DNA of 64,000 nucleotides, from assembly GCA_947039455.1 (NCBI GenBank), contig CAMQZB010000005.1, forward strand, positions 1 through 64,000. Direction: 5' to 3'. Positions 1 through 8,217 of the stretch are shown here, piece after piece. This stretch comes from an uncultured Clostridia bacterium (GTDB lineage Bacteria; Bacillota; Clostridia; Christensenellales; CAMQZB01). A program made the position numbers and the translations under genes. Numbering within the stretch: the stretch's first letter is position 1; each line of letters starts with the position of its first letter. The notes below the pieces were generated by a model. The model worked only from the letters and a program-made list of their open reading frames with translations, ran no database searches and had not been told where the DNA came from.

Positions 1-185
1 GGAGTTTCTTTGGGTGATTGGTGGGGGTGTTTTTTTTTGTTTTGGTTGGTTAGTTTAGGGAAATGGGGCTATTCGCCCCAAACCCCAACAAGGAGCTGAG
101 CCCCTTGACCCTCTTTTTTTGCTTGGGAGAATTTTGGTTTTGAATAAGATGGGGAGTTTCTTTGGGTGATTGGTGGGGGTGTTTA
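1..185. repeat. Tandem repeat region with one R1 double-hairpin element
   Basis: Bases 1-32 reappear almost unchanged at 153-184, giving a tandem period of about 152 bp. Between them, at about 61-113, lies a plus-orientation copy of the dispersed R1 element. R1 has a GGGGC/GCCCC hairpin followed by a second GC-rich hairpin that ends in CTTGACC. The whole stretch to 318 looks non-coding; a 63-codon open frame at 166-357 is low-complexity sequence and is not called. Confidence 0.75.
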
Positions 186-318
186 TTTTGTTTTGGTTGT
201 TTTGTGCTTTTTGGAAAACCTACGCACACTTTGTGTGGTGGTTCTTTTTATTTGTGGGAAGGCTGTGGTGTATGGGTTGGTTGTTGATTTTAATATTGAA
301 TTATTTTTTGTTATTTTA

Positions 319-347
319 TCATATTATTGGTTCATTGGACATATAAT
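319..347 (+). promoter_or_regulatory. Possible sigma-E promoter of spoIVA
   Basis: CATATAAT at 340-347 is close to the sigma-E -10 consensus CATACAAT. TCATATTATT at 319-328 resembles the sigma-E -35, with ATATT 14 nt upstream of the -10. In Bacillus spoIVA is made in the mother cell under sigma-E, so the match fits its position ahead of this gene. It was judged by eye only. Confidence 0.45.
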
Positions 348-390
348 TTTATTGTGATACACAATCACGCAAAGCTAGGAGGTTTTATTA

Positions 391-1866
391 ATGGAAAAAT
401 ACGATGTGTATAAAGATATAGCGGAAAGGTGTGACGGCGACGTGTATATCGGTGTGGTGGGACCATGCCGTACGGGTAAGTCAACATTTATAAGCAAGTT
501 TGTTGAGAGTGCAGTTTTACCTAACATTCGCAACAAGCATAACCGTGAAAGAGTGAAAGATGAACTACCTCAATCAGGAAGTGGCAGGCAAGTTATGACT
601 ACTGAACCGAAGTTTATTCCTGGGGAAGCGGTTAGTATGTCTTTAGATAAGAAAATTGACGTGAACGTGAGAATGATTGACTGTGTTGGTTATTTGGTTG
701 ACGGCATTAATTGTAACGACGAAGACGGCGCTCCACGTATGGTGAAGACTCCTTGGAGTGAAACTGAAATGCCTTTTGCGGAAGCTGCTGAACTTGGTAC
801 AAACAAGGTAATTAGAGAACATTCAAACTTGGGTATCGTTGTTACTACCGACGGAACAATAACTGATATTCCACGTGAAGCATATATAAAAGCTGAAGAA
901 AGAGTTGTGAACGAAATCAAAACACTTGGTAAACCTTTTGTTATTGTTATGAATTCAAAAGCACCAAACGGCGAATTTGCAACTAGTTTAACTATGAATT
1001 TAAGAGAAAAATATAACGTTCCTGTTATCCCTTTGAACTTACTTACAATGACAAAACAAGACGCAGAAGAAGTAATGGCTGAAGCACTTAAAGAGTTTGA
1101 CTTGAAAAAAGTAGAAGTTGAAATCCCAAGTTGGATGCAAGCGTTACCATATGAAAACCACATGATTCAAGAAATTATGAATGAATTAAAATCAAAATGC
1201 GGTGACATGCACAAAATGAGTGACGAAGCCATGGTGAACAGTATGTTCGATAACATGAAATACTTCGAAACTCCTCAAGCAGTAGTAAAAATGGGCGAGG
1301 GCCTTATTTATTGCGACATGAAAGCAGTTGAAGGTTTGTTCTATCAAGTAATTAGTAGTGAGTGTGGCGTTGAAATTAAGAACGATTTCGAACTCGTTTC
1401 AGCCTTGAAAGATTTACTTACAGCGAAAACTGAGTATGACAAAATCAAACAAGCTATGCAAGAAGTGAACGAAACAGGCTACGGTGTAGTTATGCCTTCT
1501 TTATCAGAAATGACTTTGGAAGAGCCTTGTGTAACCGAGAAAAACGGTCAATACGGAGTTCGTTTGAGAGCGTCAGCACCTTCATTACATATGATGAGAG
1601 TGGACGTTGACACTGAAATTAATCCAGTTGTGGGCAACAAAGCTCAAGGTGAAGATTTAATTAATTCATTATTGAAAGATTATGACACTGATCCAAACAG
1701 CATTTGGGAAACTAACCTTTTCGGCAAGCCTTTGAATCTAGTAGTAAAAGACGGTTTAAACAGCAAACTTGCGGTTATGCCTCAAGAAGTTAAACATAAA
1801 ATGAGAAAAACTATTGGAAGAATTGTCAACGAGGGCAAAGGCGGAGTTATCTGCATTTTGCTATAA
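391..1866 (+). CDS. spoIVA: Stage IV sporulation protein A (spore coat morphogenetic ATPase)
   Basis: SpoIVA is the cytoskeletal ATPase that polymerises around the forespore in the mother cell and forms the base on which coat and cortex assemble. The 491-residue product matches the family over its whole length (usual length about 492). It has a Walker A loop, GPCRTGKST, near residues 24-32, a conserved DELPQSGSG segment, a MTTEPKF segment, and the glycine-rich end that helps anchor the protein to the spore membrane. The start is an ATG preceded by AGGAGG at 377-382. It is followed by its own terminator. Its presence marks the organism as an endospore former. Confidence 0.97.
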   Translation: MEKYDVYKDIAERCDGDVYIGVVGPCRTGKSTFISKFVESAVLPNIRNKHNRERVKDELPQSGSGRQVMTTEPKFIPGEAVSMSLDKKIDVNVRMIDCVGYLVDGINCNDEDGAPRMVKTPWSETEMPFAEAAELGTNKVIREHSNLGIVVTTDGTITDIPREAYIKAEERVVNEIKTLGKPFVIVMNSKAPNGEFATSLTMNLREKYNVPVIPLNLLTMTKQDAEEVMAEALKEFDLKKVEVEIPSWMQALPYENHMIQEIMNELKSKCGDMHKMSDEAMVNSMFDNMKYFETPQAVVKMGEGLIYCDMKAVEGLFYQVISSECGVEIKNDFELVSALKDLLTAKTEYDKIKQAMQEVNETGYGVVMPSLSEMTLEEPCVTEKNGQYGVRLRASAPSLHMMRVDVDTEINPVVGNKAQGEDLINSLLKDYDTDPNSIWETNLFGKPLNLVVKDGLNSKLAVMPQEVKHKMRKTIGRIVNEGKGGVICILL

Positions 1867-1886
1867 TATATAACTATATAAAAAGT

Positions 1887-1917
1887 AAAAGCTGTCATTA
1901 TTGACAGCTTTTATTTG
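1887..1917 (+). terminator. Rho-independent terminator after spoIVA
   Basis: An 11-bp stem (AAAAGCTGTCA with its complement), a 4-nt loop and a T-rich tail lie 20 bp after the spoIVA stop. Confidence 0.85.
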
Positions 1918-1970
1918 ATTTCATCAATAAAATAATTGCTTAATTTATATTATTTTGATAAAATAACTAC

Positions 1971-2552
1971 ATGAATATAGTATTAGCAACAAACAATAAG
2001 AATAAATTAGTGGAAATGCGAGCAATCCTTGGTAATATTTTTGAAAATATCTACTCTCTTTCTGACCTTAACATTGATGTTGATGTGGAAGAAACTGCGG
2101 ATACATTTACAGGAAACGCAATTTTGAAAGCTAGCGAAATTTGTAAAATTACCAATATGACTGCCCTTGCTGACGACAGTGGCATTGTGGTTGATGCTCT
2201 AAATGGCGATCCAGGGGTTTACTCTGCTAGATACGCTGGTGGGCATGGTGACGACGAGAAAAACAACGATAAATTACTTGAAAACATGGTGGGAGTGCCT
2301 AAAGAAAAACGCACTTGTCGTTTCGTTTCGGCTATGGCAATTTGCTATCCTGATGGAAAATGCGTAACTGCTGAAGGGGTAATTGAAGGTGTTTTGTTAG
2401 AAAAAAGAGATGGTCTTGACGGTTTTGGTTACGACCCATTATTCTATTCTACTGAACTTGAAAAATCTTTTGGTGTAGCAACTAGCTCCGAGAAAAATAG
2501 CGTAAGTCACAGAAGTCGTGCAATTAAAAATCTTTTGGAGAAAATCAAATGA
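1971..2552 (+). CDS. rdgB: RdgB/HAM1 family non-canonical purine NTP pyrophosphatase
   Basis: This enzyme hydrolyses dITP, ITP and XTP to the monophosphates, keeping deaminated purines out of DNA and RNA. The 193-residue protein has the family's opening VLATNNKNKLVEM, the central ADDSGIVVDALNG motif, the GVYSARYAG motif, and the C-terminal SHRSRA motif. No Shine-Dalgarno sequence is visible. An AT-rich -10-like element (TAAAAT, about 1959-1964) lies directly in front of the ATG, so the message may be leaderless. The stop overlaps the start of the next gene by 4 bp, which suggests co-translation. Confidence 0.95.
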   Translation: MNIVLATNNKNKLVEMRAILGNIFENIYSLSDLNIDVDVEETADTFTGNAILKASEICKITNMTALADDSGIVVDALNGDPGVYSARYAGGHGDDEKNNDKLLENMVGVPKEKRTCRFVSAMAICYPDGKCVTAEGVIEGVLLEKRDGLDGFGYDPLFYSTELEKSFGVATSSEKNSVSHRSRAIKNLLEKIK

Positions 2553-3010
2553 AAACTATTTTATGTTTGTCCGATACACACGGAAATAAAAAAGGTATTG
2601 ATAGTATCGCAACTCAACTAAGTGAGGCTGATTACGTATTCCATCTTGGAGACGTAATGAGTGACGCTAAATACATAAAAGACAATTACAACAAAAATAT
2701 TTTTTTCATACACGGAAACTGCGACAATGGTGACAGTGAAGAAATTGTTGAAATAGAAGGGGTTAAGTTCTTGCTTTGCCACGGTCACAAGTATTCAGTG
2801 AAAAGTAATCTTACTAAACTGCACCTTGCAGGAATTGAAAAAGCTGTGGACGTTTGCTGTTTTGGTCATACTCATGAAGAAATTATTGAGAAATTCCACA
2901 ACATAACTTTATTAAATCCAGGCACAATGTCAGGAGTTTTTTCTATGGGTACGTACTGTTATATCACTGTTTTCAATGGTAAATTTGCTGGAAAAATTGT
3001 TAATTTATAA
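2549..3010 (+). CDS. YfcE/MJ0936-type metallophosphodiesterase
   Basis: A small calcineurin-like phosphoesterase of 153 residues. It carries the metal-binding motifs DTHGN (residues 9-13), GDV, GNCD, CHGH and GHTH in the expected order. Relatives hydrolyse phosphodiesters of unsettled physiological substrate. The start overlaps the rdgB stop (ATGA); this rdgB-YfcE pairing is common in Firmicutes. It is probably cytoplasmic, as there is no signal or membrane segment. Confidence 0.92.
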   Translation: MKTILCLSDTHGNKKGIDSIATQLSEADYVFHLGDVMSDAKYIKDNYNKNIFFIHGNCDNGDSEEIVEIEGVKFLLCHGHKYSVKSNLTKLHLAGIEKAVDVCCFGHTHEEIIEKFHNITLLNPGTMSGVFSMGTYCYITVFNGKFAGKIVNL

Positions 3011-3080
3011 AGGCTAAATTTTTAGTTTGAGAGAAAAAAATAAGTTTTTCAAAAACTTTCGAAAATTCATGTTATTTTAG

Positions 3081-3109
3081 TTGACATGAGCGGAATTATA
3101 TTGTATTAT
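3081..3109 (+). promoter_or_regulatory. Promoter of the tRNA cluster
   Basis: TTGACA at 3081-3086 and TATTAT at 3104-3109 are separated by 17 bp, about 55 bp ahead of the first tRNA. The only gene-like content from here to 3783 is tRNA. Confidence 0.8.
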
Positions 3110-3163
3110 ATATAAGCGTTGACGGTCGTGATTGAGAAATTGAGCATGATACATATACCGATT

Positions 3164-3237
3164 GCGGGTGTAGTTCAATGGTAGAACATCAGCCTTCCAA
3201 GCTGATTGCGTGGGTCCGATTCCCATCACCCGCTCCA
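3164..3237 (+). tRNA. tRNA-Gly (TCC)
   Basis: Acceptor GCGGGTG pairs with CACCCGC. The anticodon loop CTTCCAA gives anticodon TCC, and CCA is encoded. It is the first of seven closely spaced tRNAs. Confidence 0.97.
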
Positions 3238-3240
3238 TTT

Positions 3241-3317
3241 GTGCCTGTAGCTCAGCAGGATAGAGCATCAGCCTTCTAAGCTGAGGGCCAGGGGTTCGAC
3301 TCCCTTCAGGCACACCA
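3241..3317 (+). tRNA. tRNA-Arg (TCT)
   Basis: Acceptor GTGCCTG pairs with CAGGCAC. The anticodon loop CTTCTAA gives TCT, and CCA is encoded. It starts 4 bp after tRNA-Gly. Confidence 0.97.
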
Positions 3318-3324
3318 CTTTTAT

Positions 3325-3401
3325 GGTGAGATTAGTTCAGTTGGTAGAGCGCCAGGTTGTGGTTCTGGATGTCGTGGGTTCGATCCCCATATCTCACCCC
3401 A
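3325..3401 (+). tRNA. tRNA-His (GTG)
   Basis: Acceptor GTGAGAT pairs with ATCTCAC, with the extra 5' G(-1) at 3325 facing C73, as is typical for tRNA-His. The anticodon loop is TTGTGGT, and CCA is encoded. Confidence 0.97.
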
Positions 3402-3432
3402 TTATAAAACTTAATGCATACCAATTACCCAT

Positions 3433-3507
3433 AGGGGTATCGCCAAGCGGTAAGGCACGGGATTTTGATTCCCGCATTCGTAGGTTCAAATCCTGCTACC
3501 CCTGCCA
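3433..3507 (+). tRNA. tRNA-Gln (TTG)
   Basis: Acceptor AGGGGTA pairs with TACCCCT. The anticodon loop TTTTGAT gives TTG, and CCA is encoded. Its cognate synthetase gene glnS lies at the right end of the window. Confidence 0.96.
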
Positions 3508-3511
3508 ATAT

Positions 3512-3587
3512 GGTCCATTAGCTCAGCTGGTAGAGCACCTGACTTTTAATCAGGTTGTCCCGCGTTCGAACCGCGGATGGATCACCA
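3512..3587 (+). tRNA. tRNA-Lys (TTT)
   Basis: Acceptor GGTCCAT pairs with ATGGATC (one G-U). The anticodon loop CTTTTAA gives TTT, and CCA is encoded. Confidence 0.97.
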
Positions 3588-3598
3588 TTTTATATTTT

Positions 3599-3674
3599 GC
3601 ATCTTTAGCTCAGCTGGCAGAGCAACTGACTCTTAATCAGTGGGTCTAGGGTTCGATTCCCTAAAGATGCACCA
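3599..3674 (+). tRNA. tRNA-Lys (CTT)
   Basis: Acceptor GCATCTT pairs with AAGATGC. The anticodon loop CTCTTAA gives CTT, and CCA is encoded. It is a second lysine isoacceptor next to the first. Confidence 0.97.
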
Positions 3675-3701
3675 AAAGAGAAACAAAATTAATAAATCCG
3701 T

Positions 3702-3783
3702 GCGGAATTGGCGGAATGGCAGACGCGCTAGACTTAGGATCTAGTGAGAGATCGTGGAGGTTCAAGTCCTCTATTCCGCACCA
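3702..3783 (+). tRNA. tRNA-Leu (TAG)
   Basis: Acceptor GCGGAAT pairs with ATTCCGC. The anticodon loop CTTAGGA gives TAG. There is an extended class II variable arm, and CCA is encoded. It is the last tRNA of the cluster. Confidence 0.96.
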
Positions 3784-3793
3784 AGAAAGAATT

Positions 3794-3823
3794 CACTAGA
3801 CACCCATGTCTGGTGGTTTTTTT
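3794..3823 (+). terminator. Terminator of the tRNA cluster
   Basis: A 9-bp stem, CACTAGACA with TGTCTGGTG (one G-T pair), has loop CCCA and is followed by a run of seven T. Confidence 0.88.
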
Positions 3824-3969
3824 CTATTATAGGGGAATGTTTATAATTGTGTGGTAGTGTTATTAATTTCGTTAGTGAAATTGGTGGCACTTTTTATATT
3901 TAACGTAATGATATTGCTAATTTATTTCGCATATGATATTATATAGTTAGAAAAGGTAAGGAGAAAGAA

Positions 3970-4800
3970 ATGGACGCTATTAAAATTGTTGATTTTTCAA
4001 AGAGTTACGGGAATGTTCTTGCTGTGAAAAATCTTAATATTACAATTGCTCAAGGGGAAATTGTTGGGTTTGTGGGAAAGAACGGCTCGGGAAAAAGTAC
4101 AACAATCAGAAGTATTATGAATATGATATTTCAAAGCTCAGGAACAATTCAGGTTCTTGGTTTAGATTCAGTTAATGACGCTAAGGAGTTAAAGAAAAAG
4201 ATTGCTTACGTTCCAAGTGAAGCTAGTTTTCAAAACAACATAACAGCTCATAAATTATTGAAATTCTGTTTGCAGTTTACTACTTATGATGATAGCAAGA
4301 TTCAAGAGCTTGCGGAATATTTTGAGCTTGATTTAACTAAGAAAATAAGTGATTTAAGTTTAGGAAACAGAAAAAAAGTTTCTCTTATTCAAGCACTATT
4401 AAAAGAAAGTGAAATTATTATTCTTGACGAGCCAACTGGTGGTCTTGATCCATTGATGCAACACAAGTTTTTTCAATTAATTATAAAGGAAAAAGAGAAA
4501 GGTAAAACAATTTTCTTATCTAGCCACAATTTGGAAGAAGTAGAGAAATACTGCGACAAAGTTGCAATAATTAAAGACGGCGAACTTGTGGACTATCTTG
4601 ACATGGCAACAGTATCTTTAACAAAGCGTCAAACAGTTTCCTATGAAACTCGTGATGGAAAAAAAGTGGATTTTGATTTAGAAAAAGACATTAACGAAGT
4701 AATAAAAGAACTTTCAAAACTTGATTTAACATATCTTGAAATAAAGACGAAAGCGGTGACGGACGAATTTATTCACTATTACAAGGAGGAAGTGAAATGA
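3970..4800 (+). CDS. ABC transporter ATP-binding protein (ABC-2 exporter type)
   Basis: This is the nucleotide-binding subunit of a small exporter of the BcrA/YtrB kind. The 276 residues include Walker A GKNGSGKST near residue 38, a signature-like LSLGNRKK, Walker B IIILDEPTGGLD, and the H-loop SSHNLEEVE. A C-terminal extension of about 70 residues is usual in this subgroup. The ATG follows AAGGAG. The stop overlaps the permease start (ATGA), so the two are translationally coupled. The substrate cannot be told from sequence; relatives export peptides, antibiotics or lipids. Confidence 0.93.
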   Translation: MDAIKIVDFSKSYGNVLAVKNLNITIAQGEIVGFVGKNGSGKSTTIRSIMNMIFQSSGTIQVLGLDSVNDAKELKKKIAYVPSEASFQNNITAHKLLKFCLQFTTYDDSKIQELAEYFELDLTKKISDLSLGNRKKVSLIQALLKESEIIILDEPTGGLDPLMQHKFFQLIIKEKEKGKTIFLSSHNLEEVEKYCDKVAIIKDGELVDYLDMATVSLTKRQTVSYETRDGKKVDFDLEKDINEVIKELSKLDLTYLEIKTKAVTDEFIHYYKEEVK

Positions 4801-5615
4801 AAAAATTTGATTTTAAAAACGTAACGAAATTGTTTTCATTTGATTTCTATAACTCTCGTAAAAATATAATAGGTTGGGTAATAGCTATTTCTGGAATTAT
4901 GAGTTTATATTGTTTTATGTTTCCCATGGTTCAAGATATTGCATCAGCGAAATTTGATGCAATGCCTAAAGAACTTTTACAACTTTTCGGTATGGAAGCA
5001 ATGGCTGATATGGGTAATTTCGTAACGTATTTTGGAATGGTTTACAGCTTAGTTATAGTTGCGATTTGTATTTTCGCAGTAACGTTAGGTGCAAGATTAC
5101 TTCACAAAGAGGAAGAAACAAAGTCTATAGAGTTTCTAAGTTCGCTAGCAGTTAGTCGTGTGGAAATCTATGTTTCAAAACTTCTTGTATTATTTGCAGG
5201 GGTCATGTTGGTAGTATCATGCGGAAGTATAATTGCACTGGTTGCAGGAACAGTTGTTGGTGGCGATACTTTCAATCTCATGGAAGTGGTTTCAATAATA
5301 AAAATTTGTAGTTTTACTCCATTTTTCTTTGGTGTAATAGCTCTTGGAATCGCTGGAATCAGTTATAAATACGGTACAGGAAGCATTGCTAGTATGGGCG
5401 TTTTAATACTTTATATGTTGGGGTATCTAGGGAAGTTATTAGGAGAAAAGGGCGAGTTCTTACTATATTTATCTCCATTTGCTACTTTTGATCCAGCTAA
5501 CGCAATTGATTTAGAAGTGAAAACGATAATCACTCTTGGGGCGTATTTAGCAATAGCTGCGGCAATTTCATATGTGGGTAGCTATATCTATAAAAAAAGA
5601 GATTTGAAAATATAA
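4797..5615 (+). CDS. ABC-2 type permease subunit
   Basis: The 272-residue membrane protein has about six hydrophobic segments (around residues 25-45, 75-100, 130-155, 170-190, 200-220 and 240-262). A motif EEETKSIEFLSSLAVSR follows the second segment. Comparable EETGTIEFLLSxPVSR motifs are typical of ABC-2 permeases and contact the ATPase. It is coupled to the upstream ATPase gene by a 4-bp overlap. Together the two would form a half-size exporter; the cargo is unknown. Confidence 0.9.
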   Translation: MKKFDFKNVTKLFSFDFYNSRKNIIGWVIAISGIMSLYCFMFPMVQDIASAKFDAMPKELLQLFGMEAMADMGNFVTYFGMVYSLVIVAICIFAVTLGARLLHKEEETKSIEFLSSLAVSRVEIYVSKLLVLFAGVMLVVSCGSIIALVAGTVVGGDTFNLMEVVSIIKICSFTPFFFGVIALGIAGISYKYGTGSIASMGVLILYMLGYLGKLLGEKGEFLLYLSPFATFDPANAIDLEVKTIITLGAYLAIAAAISYVGSYIYKKRDLKI

Positions 5616-5623
5616 TATAAAAA

Positions 5624-5678
5624 GCCCCACTTTGGTTTTGTTGAAGTTGTCAATAAGATTGACCAAAGTGGGGTTTTG
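5624..5678 (+). terminator. Terminator after the ABC exporter operon
   Basis: A long stem, CCCCACTTTGGT pairing with ACCAAAGTGGGG, has a roughly 25-nt loop and is followed by TTTTG. Confidence 0.8.
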
Positions 5679-5719
5679 TGTTATTATTTAAGTATAAATA
5701 AAATTAGGTGGAATTTGAT

Positions 5720-6676
5720 ATGAGTTTGAAAAAATATGTGGGAATTGACTTTGGTGGTACTTCTATTAAAGGTGGAATAGTTGATGAAAATGGCACGCTT
5801 ATTGTGAAAAACAGCGTTCTTACGGAAGTTGACAAAGGTCAAGTTCAAATGATTGATAATATTGTAACTTTAATTGAAAAATTGCTTGAAGAAAGTAGTT
5901 TGAAAATGGACGATATAGCAAGTGTTGGAATGGGAATACCTGGGGTAGTTGATTCTAAACTTGGTCAAGTGGTTCTTGCTTGCAATCTTCGTTGGGAAAA
6001 AGTCAACGTTGCAACGGAGCTTGAAAAAATTATTGGAAAGAAAGTTTTTGTGTCTAATGATGCTAACGTTGCTGCTCTTGGCGAAGTGAAATTCGGTGCT
6101 GGCGGTGGACGTGAAAATGCTGTTATGTTGACTTTAGGAACAGGCGTTGGTTCAGGAATTATTGCTAACGGAAAGTTGCTTGAGGGACATAAAGGTGCAG
6201 GCGCGGAACTTGGTCATGCGGTTATGGTAATGAATGGCGAGGAATGCACTTGTGGCAGACGTGGCTGTATTGAAGCATATGTTTCAGCTTCCGCTCTTAT
6301 TCGTGACACTAAACGTGCTATGAATGCCAACCCTGATTCTAAACTTTGGCAGGGTGTAAATTCTATTGGGGATGTTGATGCTAAGCTGTCTTTTGACTAT
6401 TGCGAAGTGGACGAAACTGCTAAAACTCTTGTGGATAATTACATAAAATATCTTGGTGACGCACTAGCTAGTGTAGGAAATATTTTCCGTCCAGAAGTAA
6501 TTATTCTTGGTGGTGGCGTTTCTTATCAAGAAAATAGATTAACTGATCCTTTGCAAGAATATATTGATAACACGGTTTTCGCAGGAAAACTTCTTGACCA
6601 AATTATTGTTACTACAGCAAAGCTAAAGAACGATGCAGGAATTTACGGTGCAGCCGCTCTTTGTATGTTGGGGTAA
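5720..6676 (+). CDS. glcK: ROK family glucokinase
   Basis: The enzyme phosphorylates glucose with ATP, feeding glycolysis. The 318-residue product has the N-terminal phosphate motif GIDFGGTSIKGG, the catalytic segment SNDANVAALGE, the glycine motif TLGTGVGSG, and the ROK zinc motif CTCGRRGCIE. I chose the ATG at 5720, not the upstream in-frame GTG at 5708. The TAGGTGG at 5705-5711 sits 8 nt before the ATG, and the family normally begins a few residues before GIDFGG. Sugar specificity is inferred from the closest-looking family (GlcK) and could be broader. Confidence 0.9.
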   Translation: MSLKKYVGIDFGGTSIKGGIVDENGTLIVKNSVLTEVDKGQVQMIDNIVTLIEKLLEESSLKMDDIASVGMGIPGVVDSKLGQVVLACNLRWEKVNVATELEKIIGKKVFVSNDANVAALGEVKFGAGGGRENAVMLTLGTGVGSGIIANGKLLEGHKGAGAELGHAVMVMNGEECTCGRRGCIEAYVSASALIRDTKRAMNANPDSKLWQGVNSIGDVDAKLSFDYCEVDETAKTLVDNYIKYLGDALASVGNIFRPEVIILGGGVSYQENRLTDPLQEYIDNTVFAGKLLDQIIVTTAKLKNDAGIYGAAALCMLG

Positions 6677-6681
6677 TTATT

Positions 6682-7173
6682 ATGGATAATATAGTATTAA
6701 TTGGTATGCCTGGAACAGGTAAAAGTACTCTTGGTGTGGTTTTAGCGAAAAAACTAGGCTATGATTTTTTGGATACGGATATTCTTTTATCACAAGTGGA
6801 GGGCATGACTTTGCCTGAAATTATTGATAGTAAGGGGTATGACGGATTCTTGGAATGCGAGGGGATAGTTGGAGCGAGTTTGCGTTGCAAGCGGACGGTT
6901 ATTGCTACTGGCGGTAGCATGGCACTTATTGATTTTGCTATGGACAATTTGAAAAGTATAGGCAAGGTTATTTGGCTTGATACTTCTTTGAAGGTTCTTG
7001 AAGCTCGGCTTGCTAAGAATATTAATTCACGTGGTGTGGCTACCGATAAACCTATGACTGTGGAGGAGATTTATGATTATCGTAAAGGTTTTTATAGTCG
7101 TTTTGCTGATGTGGTTATTGATTGTCAGGGGGATATTGATGATATTGTCAAAGTTGTTCTTGGGGAGATTTGA
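6682..7173 (+). CDS. Shikimate-kinase-like P-loop kinase
   Basis: The 163-residue protein has the AroK fold: Walker A GMPGTGKST (residues 8-16), DTD (31-33) at the Mg/shikimate aspartate position, an ATGGS motif (75-79) and a late YRKGFYSRFAD segment. Two substrate-site features differ from AroK. The arginine of the GFR motif that binds the shikimate carboxylate is leucine (GFLE, residue 57), and GGG reads GGS. No other aromatic-pathway gene lies nearby. It starts 5 bp after glcK and is probably co-transcribed with it. It may phosphorylate another small molecule, so I do not give the name aroK. Confidence 0.8.
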   Translation: MDNIVLIGMPGTGKSTLGVVLAKKLGYDFLDTDILLSQVEGMTLPEIIDSKGYDGFLECEGIVGASLRCKRTVIATGGSMALIDFAMDNLKSIGKVIWLDTSLKVLEARLAKNINSRGVATDKPMTVEEIYDYRKGFYSRFADVVIDCQGDIDDIVKVVLGEI

Positions 7174-7186
7174 TTTTTTAAATTAT

Positions 7187-7217
7187 AAAAAGTGTATCGT
7201 TTGATACACTTTTTTTG
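7187..7217 (+). terminator. Terminator after the glcK operon
   Basis: The stem AAAGTGTATC with GATACACTTT has loop GTTT and is followed by a T run. Confidence 0.85.
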
Positions 7218-7260
7218 TTTTATTGAGTTATTATATTAGTAAAGGTTTTTTGGTGGGTTC

Positions 7261-7440
7261 GTTAGTGAAGTATTGTGATAAATTTATTTTTTGTACTTTA
7301 CTAAGGTTTTTGGTTATGATTTATTTGTACGTTAGTGAAGTATTTTGATTAATTTATTTTTGGTGCTTAACTAAGGTATTTTGTTATGATTTGTTTGTTC
7401 GTGAGTAAAGTATTTTGATTAATCAAGTTTTTGTGCTTGA
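7261..7440. repeat. 70-bp tandem repeat (about 2.5 units)
   Basis: Units starting near 7261, 7331 and 7401 share GT(T/G)AGT(G/A)AAGTATT, then a T-rich segment, CTAAGGT and (T)TTATGATTT. The third unit diverges into the larger 300-bp repeat. The stretch is AT-rich and has no gene. Confidence 0.75.
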
Positions 7441-7944
7441 CTAAGGTTGTTTTGTTTATCAACTTATTCACGTTTTTGTCAGGGCTCTGCCCCGGACGCC
7501 CCCGCAAAGGGAACGTTACCGTCCCTTTTGAAACCCTTTTGGACATGAGTTCAGTCCGAGATAAACGAGTTTTATTGCTTGCTCTCTATAAAAATAGGTG
7601 AACAAGTTTGACGAAGTTTTTTCTTTCGTGGGGTTGTATAGTTTGTGATAAATTTATTTTTTGTACTTTACTAAGGTATTTGGTTATGCTTTGTTTGTTC
7701 GTGAGTAAAGTATTTTGATTAATCAAGTTTTTGTGATTGACTAAGGTTGTTTTGTTTATCAACTTATTCACGTTTTTGTCAGGGCTCTGCCCCGGACGCC
7801 CCCGCAAAGGGAACGTTACCGTCCCTTTTGAAACCCTTTTGGACATGAGTTCAGTCCGAGATAAACGAGTTTTATTGCTTGCTCTCTATAACAATTAGTG
7901 AACGAGTTTTACGAAGATTTTTCTTTCGTGGGGTTGTATGTTTT
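7345..7944. repeat. Two-copy 300-bp tandem repeat carrying a GC-rich hairpin element
   Basis: Bases around 7391-7590 recur at 7691-7890 with an exact offset of 300 and almost no differences; similarity fades on both sides. Each copy holds a GC-rich island (7478-7548 and 7778-7848) beginning AGGGCTCTGCCCCGGACG, with a GGGCTCTGCCC hairpin and a AAAGGGA/TCCCTTT hairpin. An 86-codon minus-strand frame across it is not considered a gene. The rest of the gap 7217-8305 is AT-rich with no gene seen. Confidence 0.85.
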
Positions 7945-8170
7945 GTGATTTATCAAGTGAGTTTGAGATTTGATTAAGTGTTAGTAAGTTTTTTGATAAA
8001 TTTATTTTTGGTGCTTTACTAAGGTTTTCCTTTGGTGGGGGTGTATGTTTTGTGATTTATTAAATTGGTTTTGGGGTTTAATATTGGGTTTAGTTTTGGT
8101 TATGCAATTATCAAAATTACGAAGAAAAATTACACTTTATTTTCCTAATAAAATTACCCATACAAAAAGT

Positions 8171-8217
8171 GGGTCAAGGGGCTCACGCTCCTTGTGGGGT
8201 TTGGGGTGAAGCCCCAT
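8171..8217 (-). repeat. R1 double-hairpin element, minus orientation
   Basis: The sequence reads GGGTCAAGGGGC... to GCCCCAT, the reverse complement of the R1 core. It lies about 90 bp downstream of the class V aminotransferase stop, in the same orientation as that gene. Confidence 0.75.

Noticed and set aside
166-357. 63-codon open frame before spoIVA
   Set aside because: It lies across repeat DNA and the likely spoIVA promoter, has low-complexity hydrophobic content and no ribosome site.
3077-3649. Open frames on both strands across 3.1-3.6 kb
   Set aside because: They are translations of the tRNA genes; the tRNA folds fully explain the sequence.
7586-7846. 86-codon minus-strand frame containing PLRGRPGQSP
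   Set aside because: It is a translation of the GC-rich repeat core; there is no start signal and the reading frame is interrupted in the other repeat copy.
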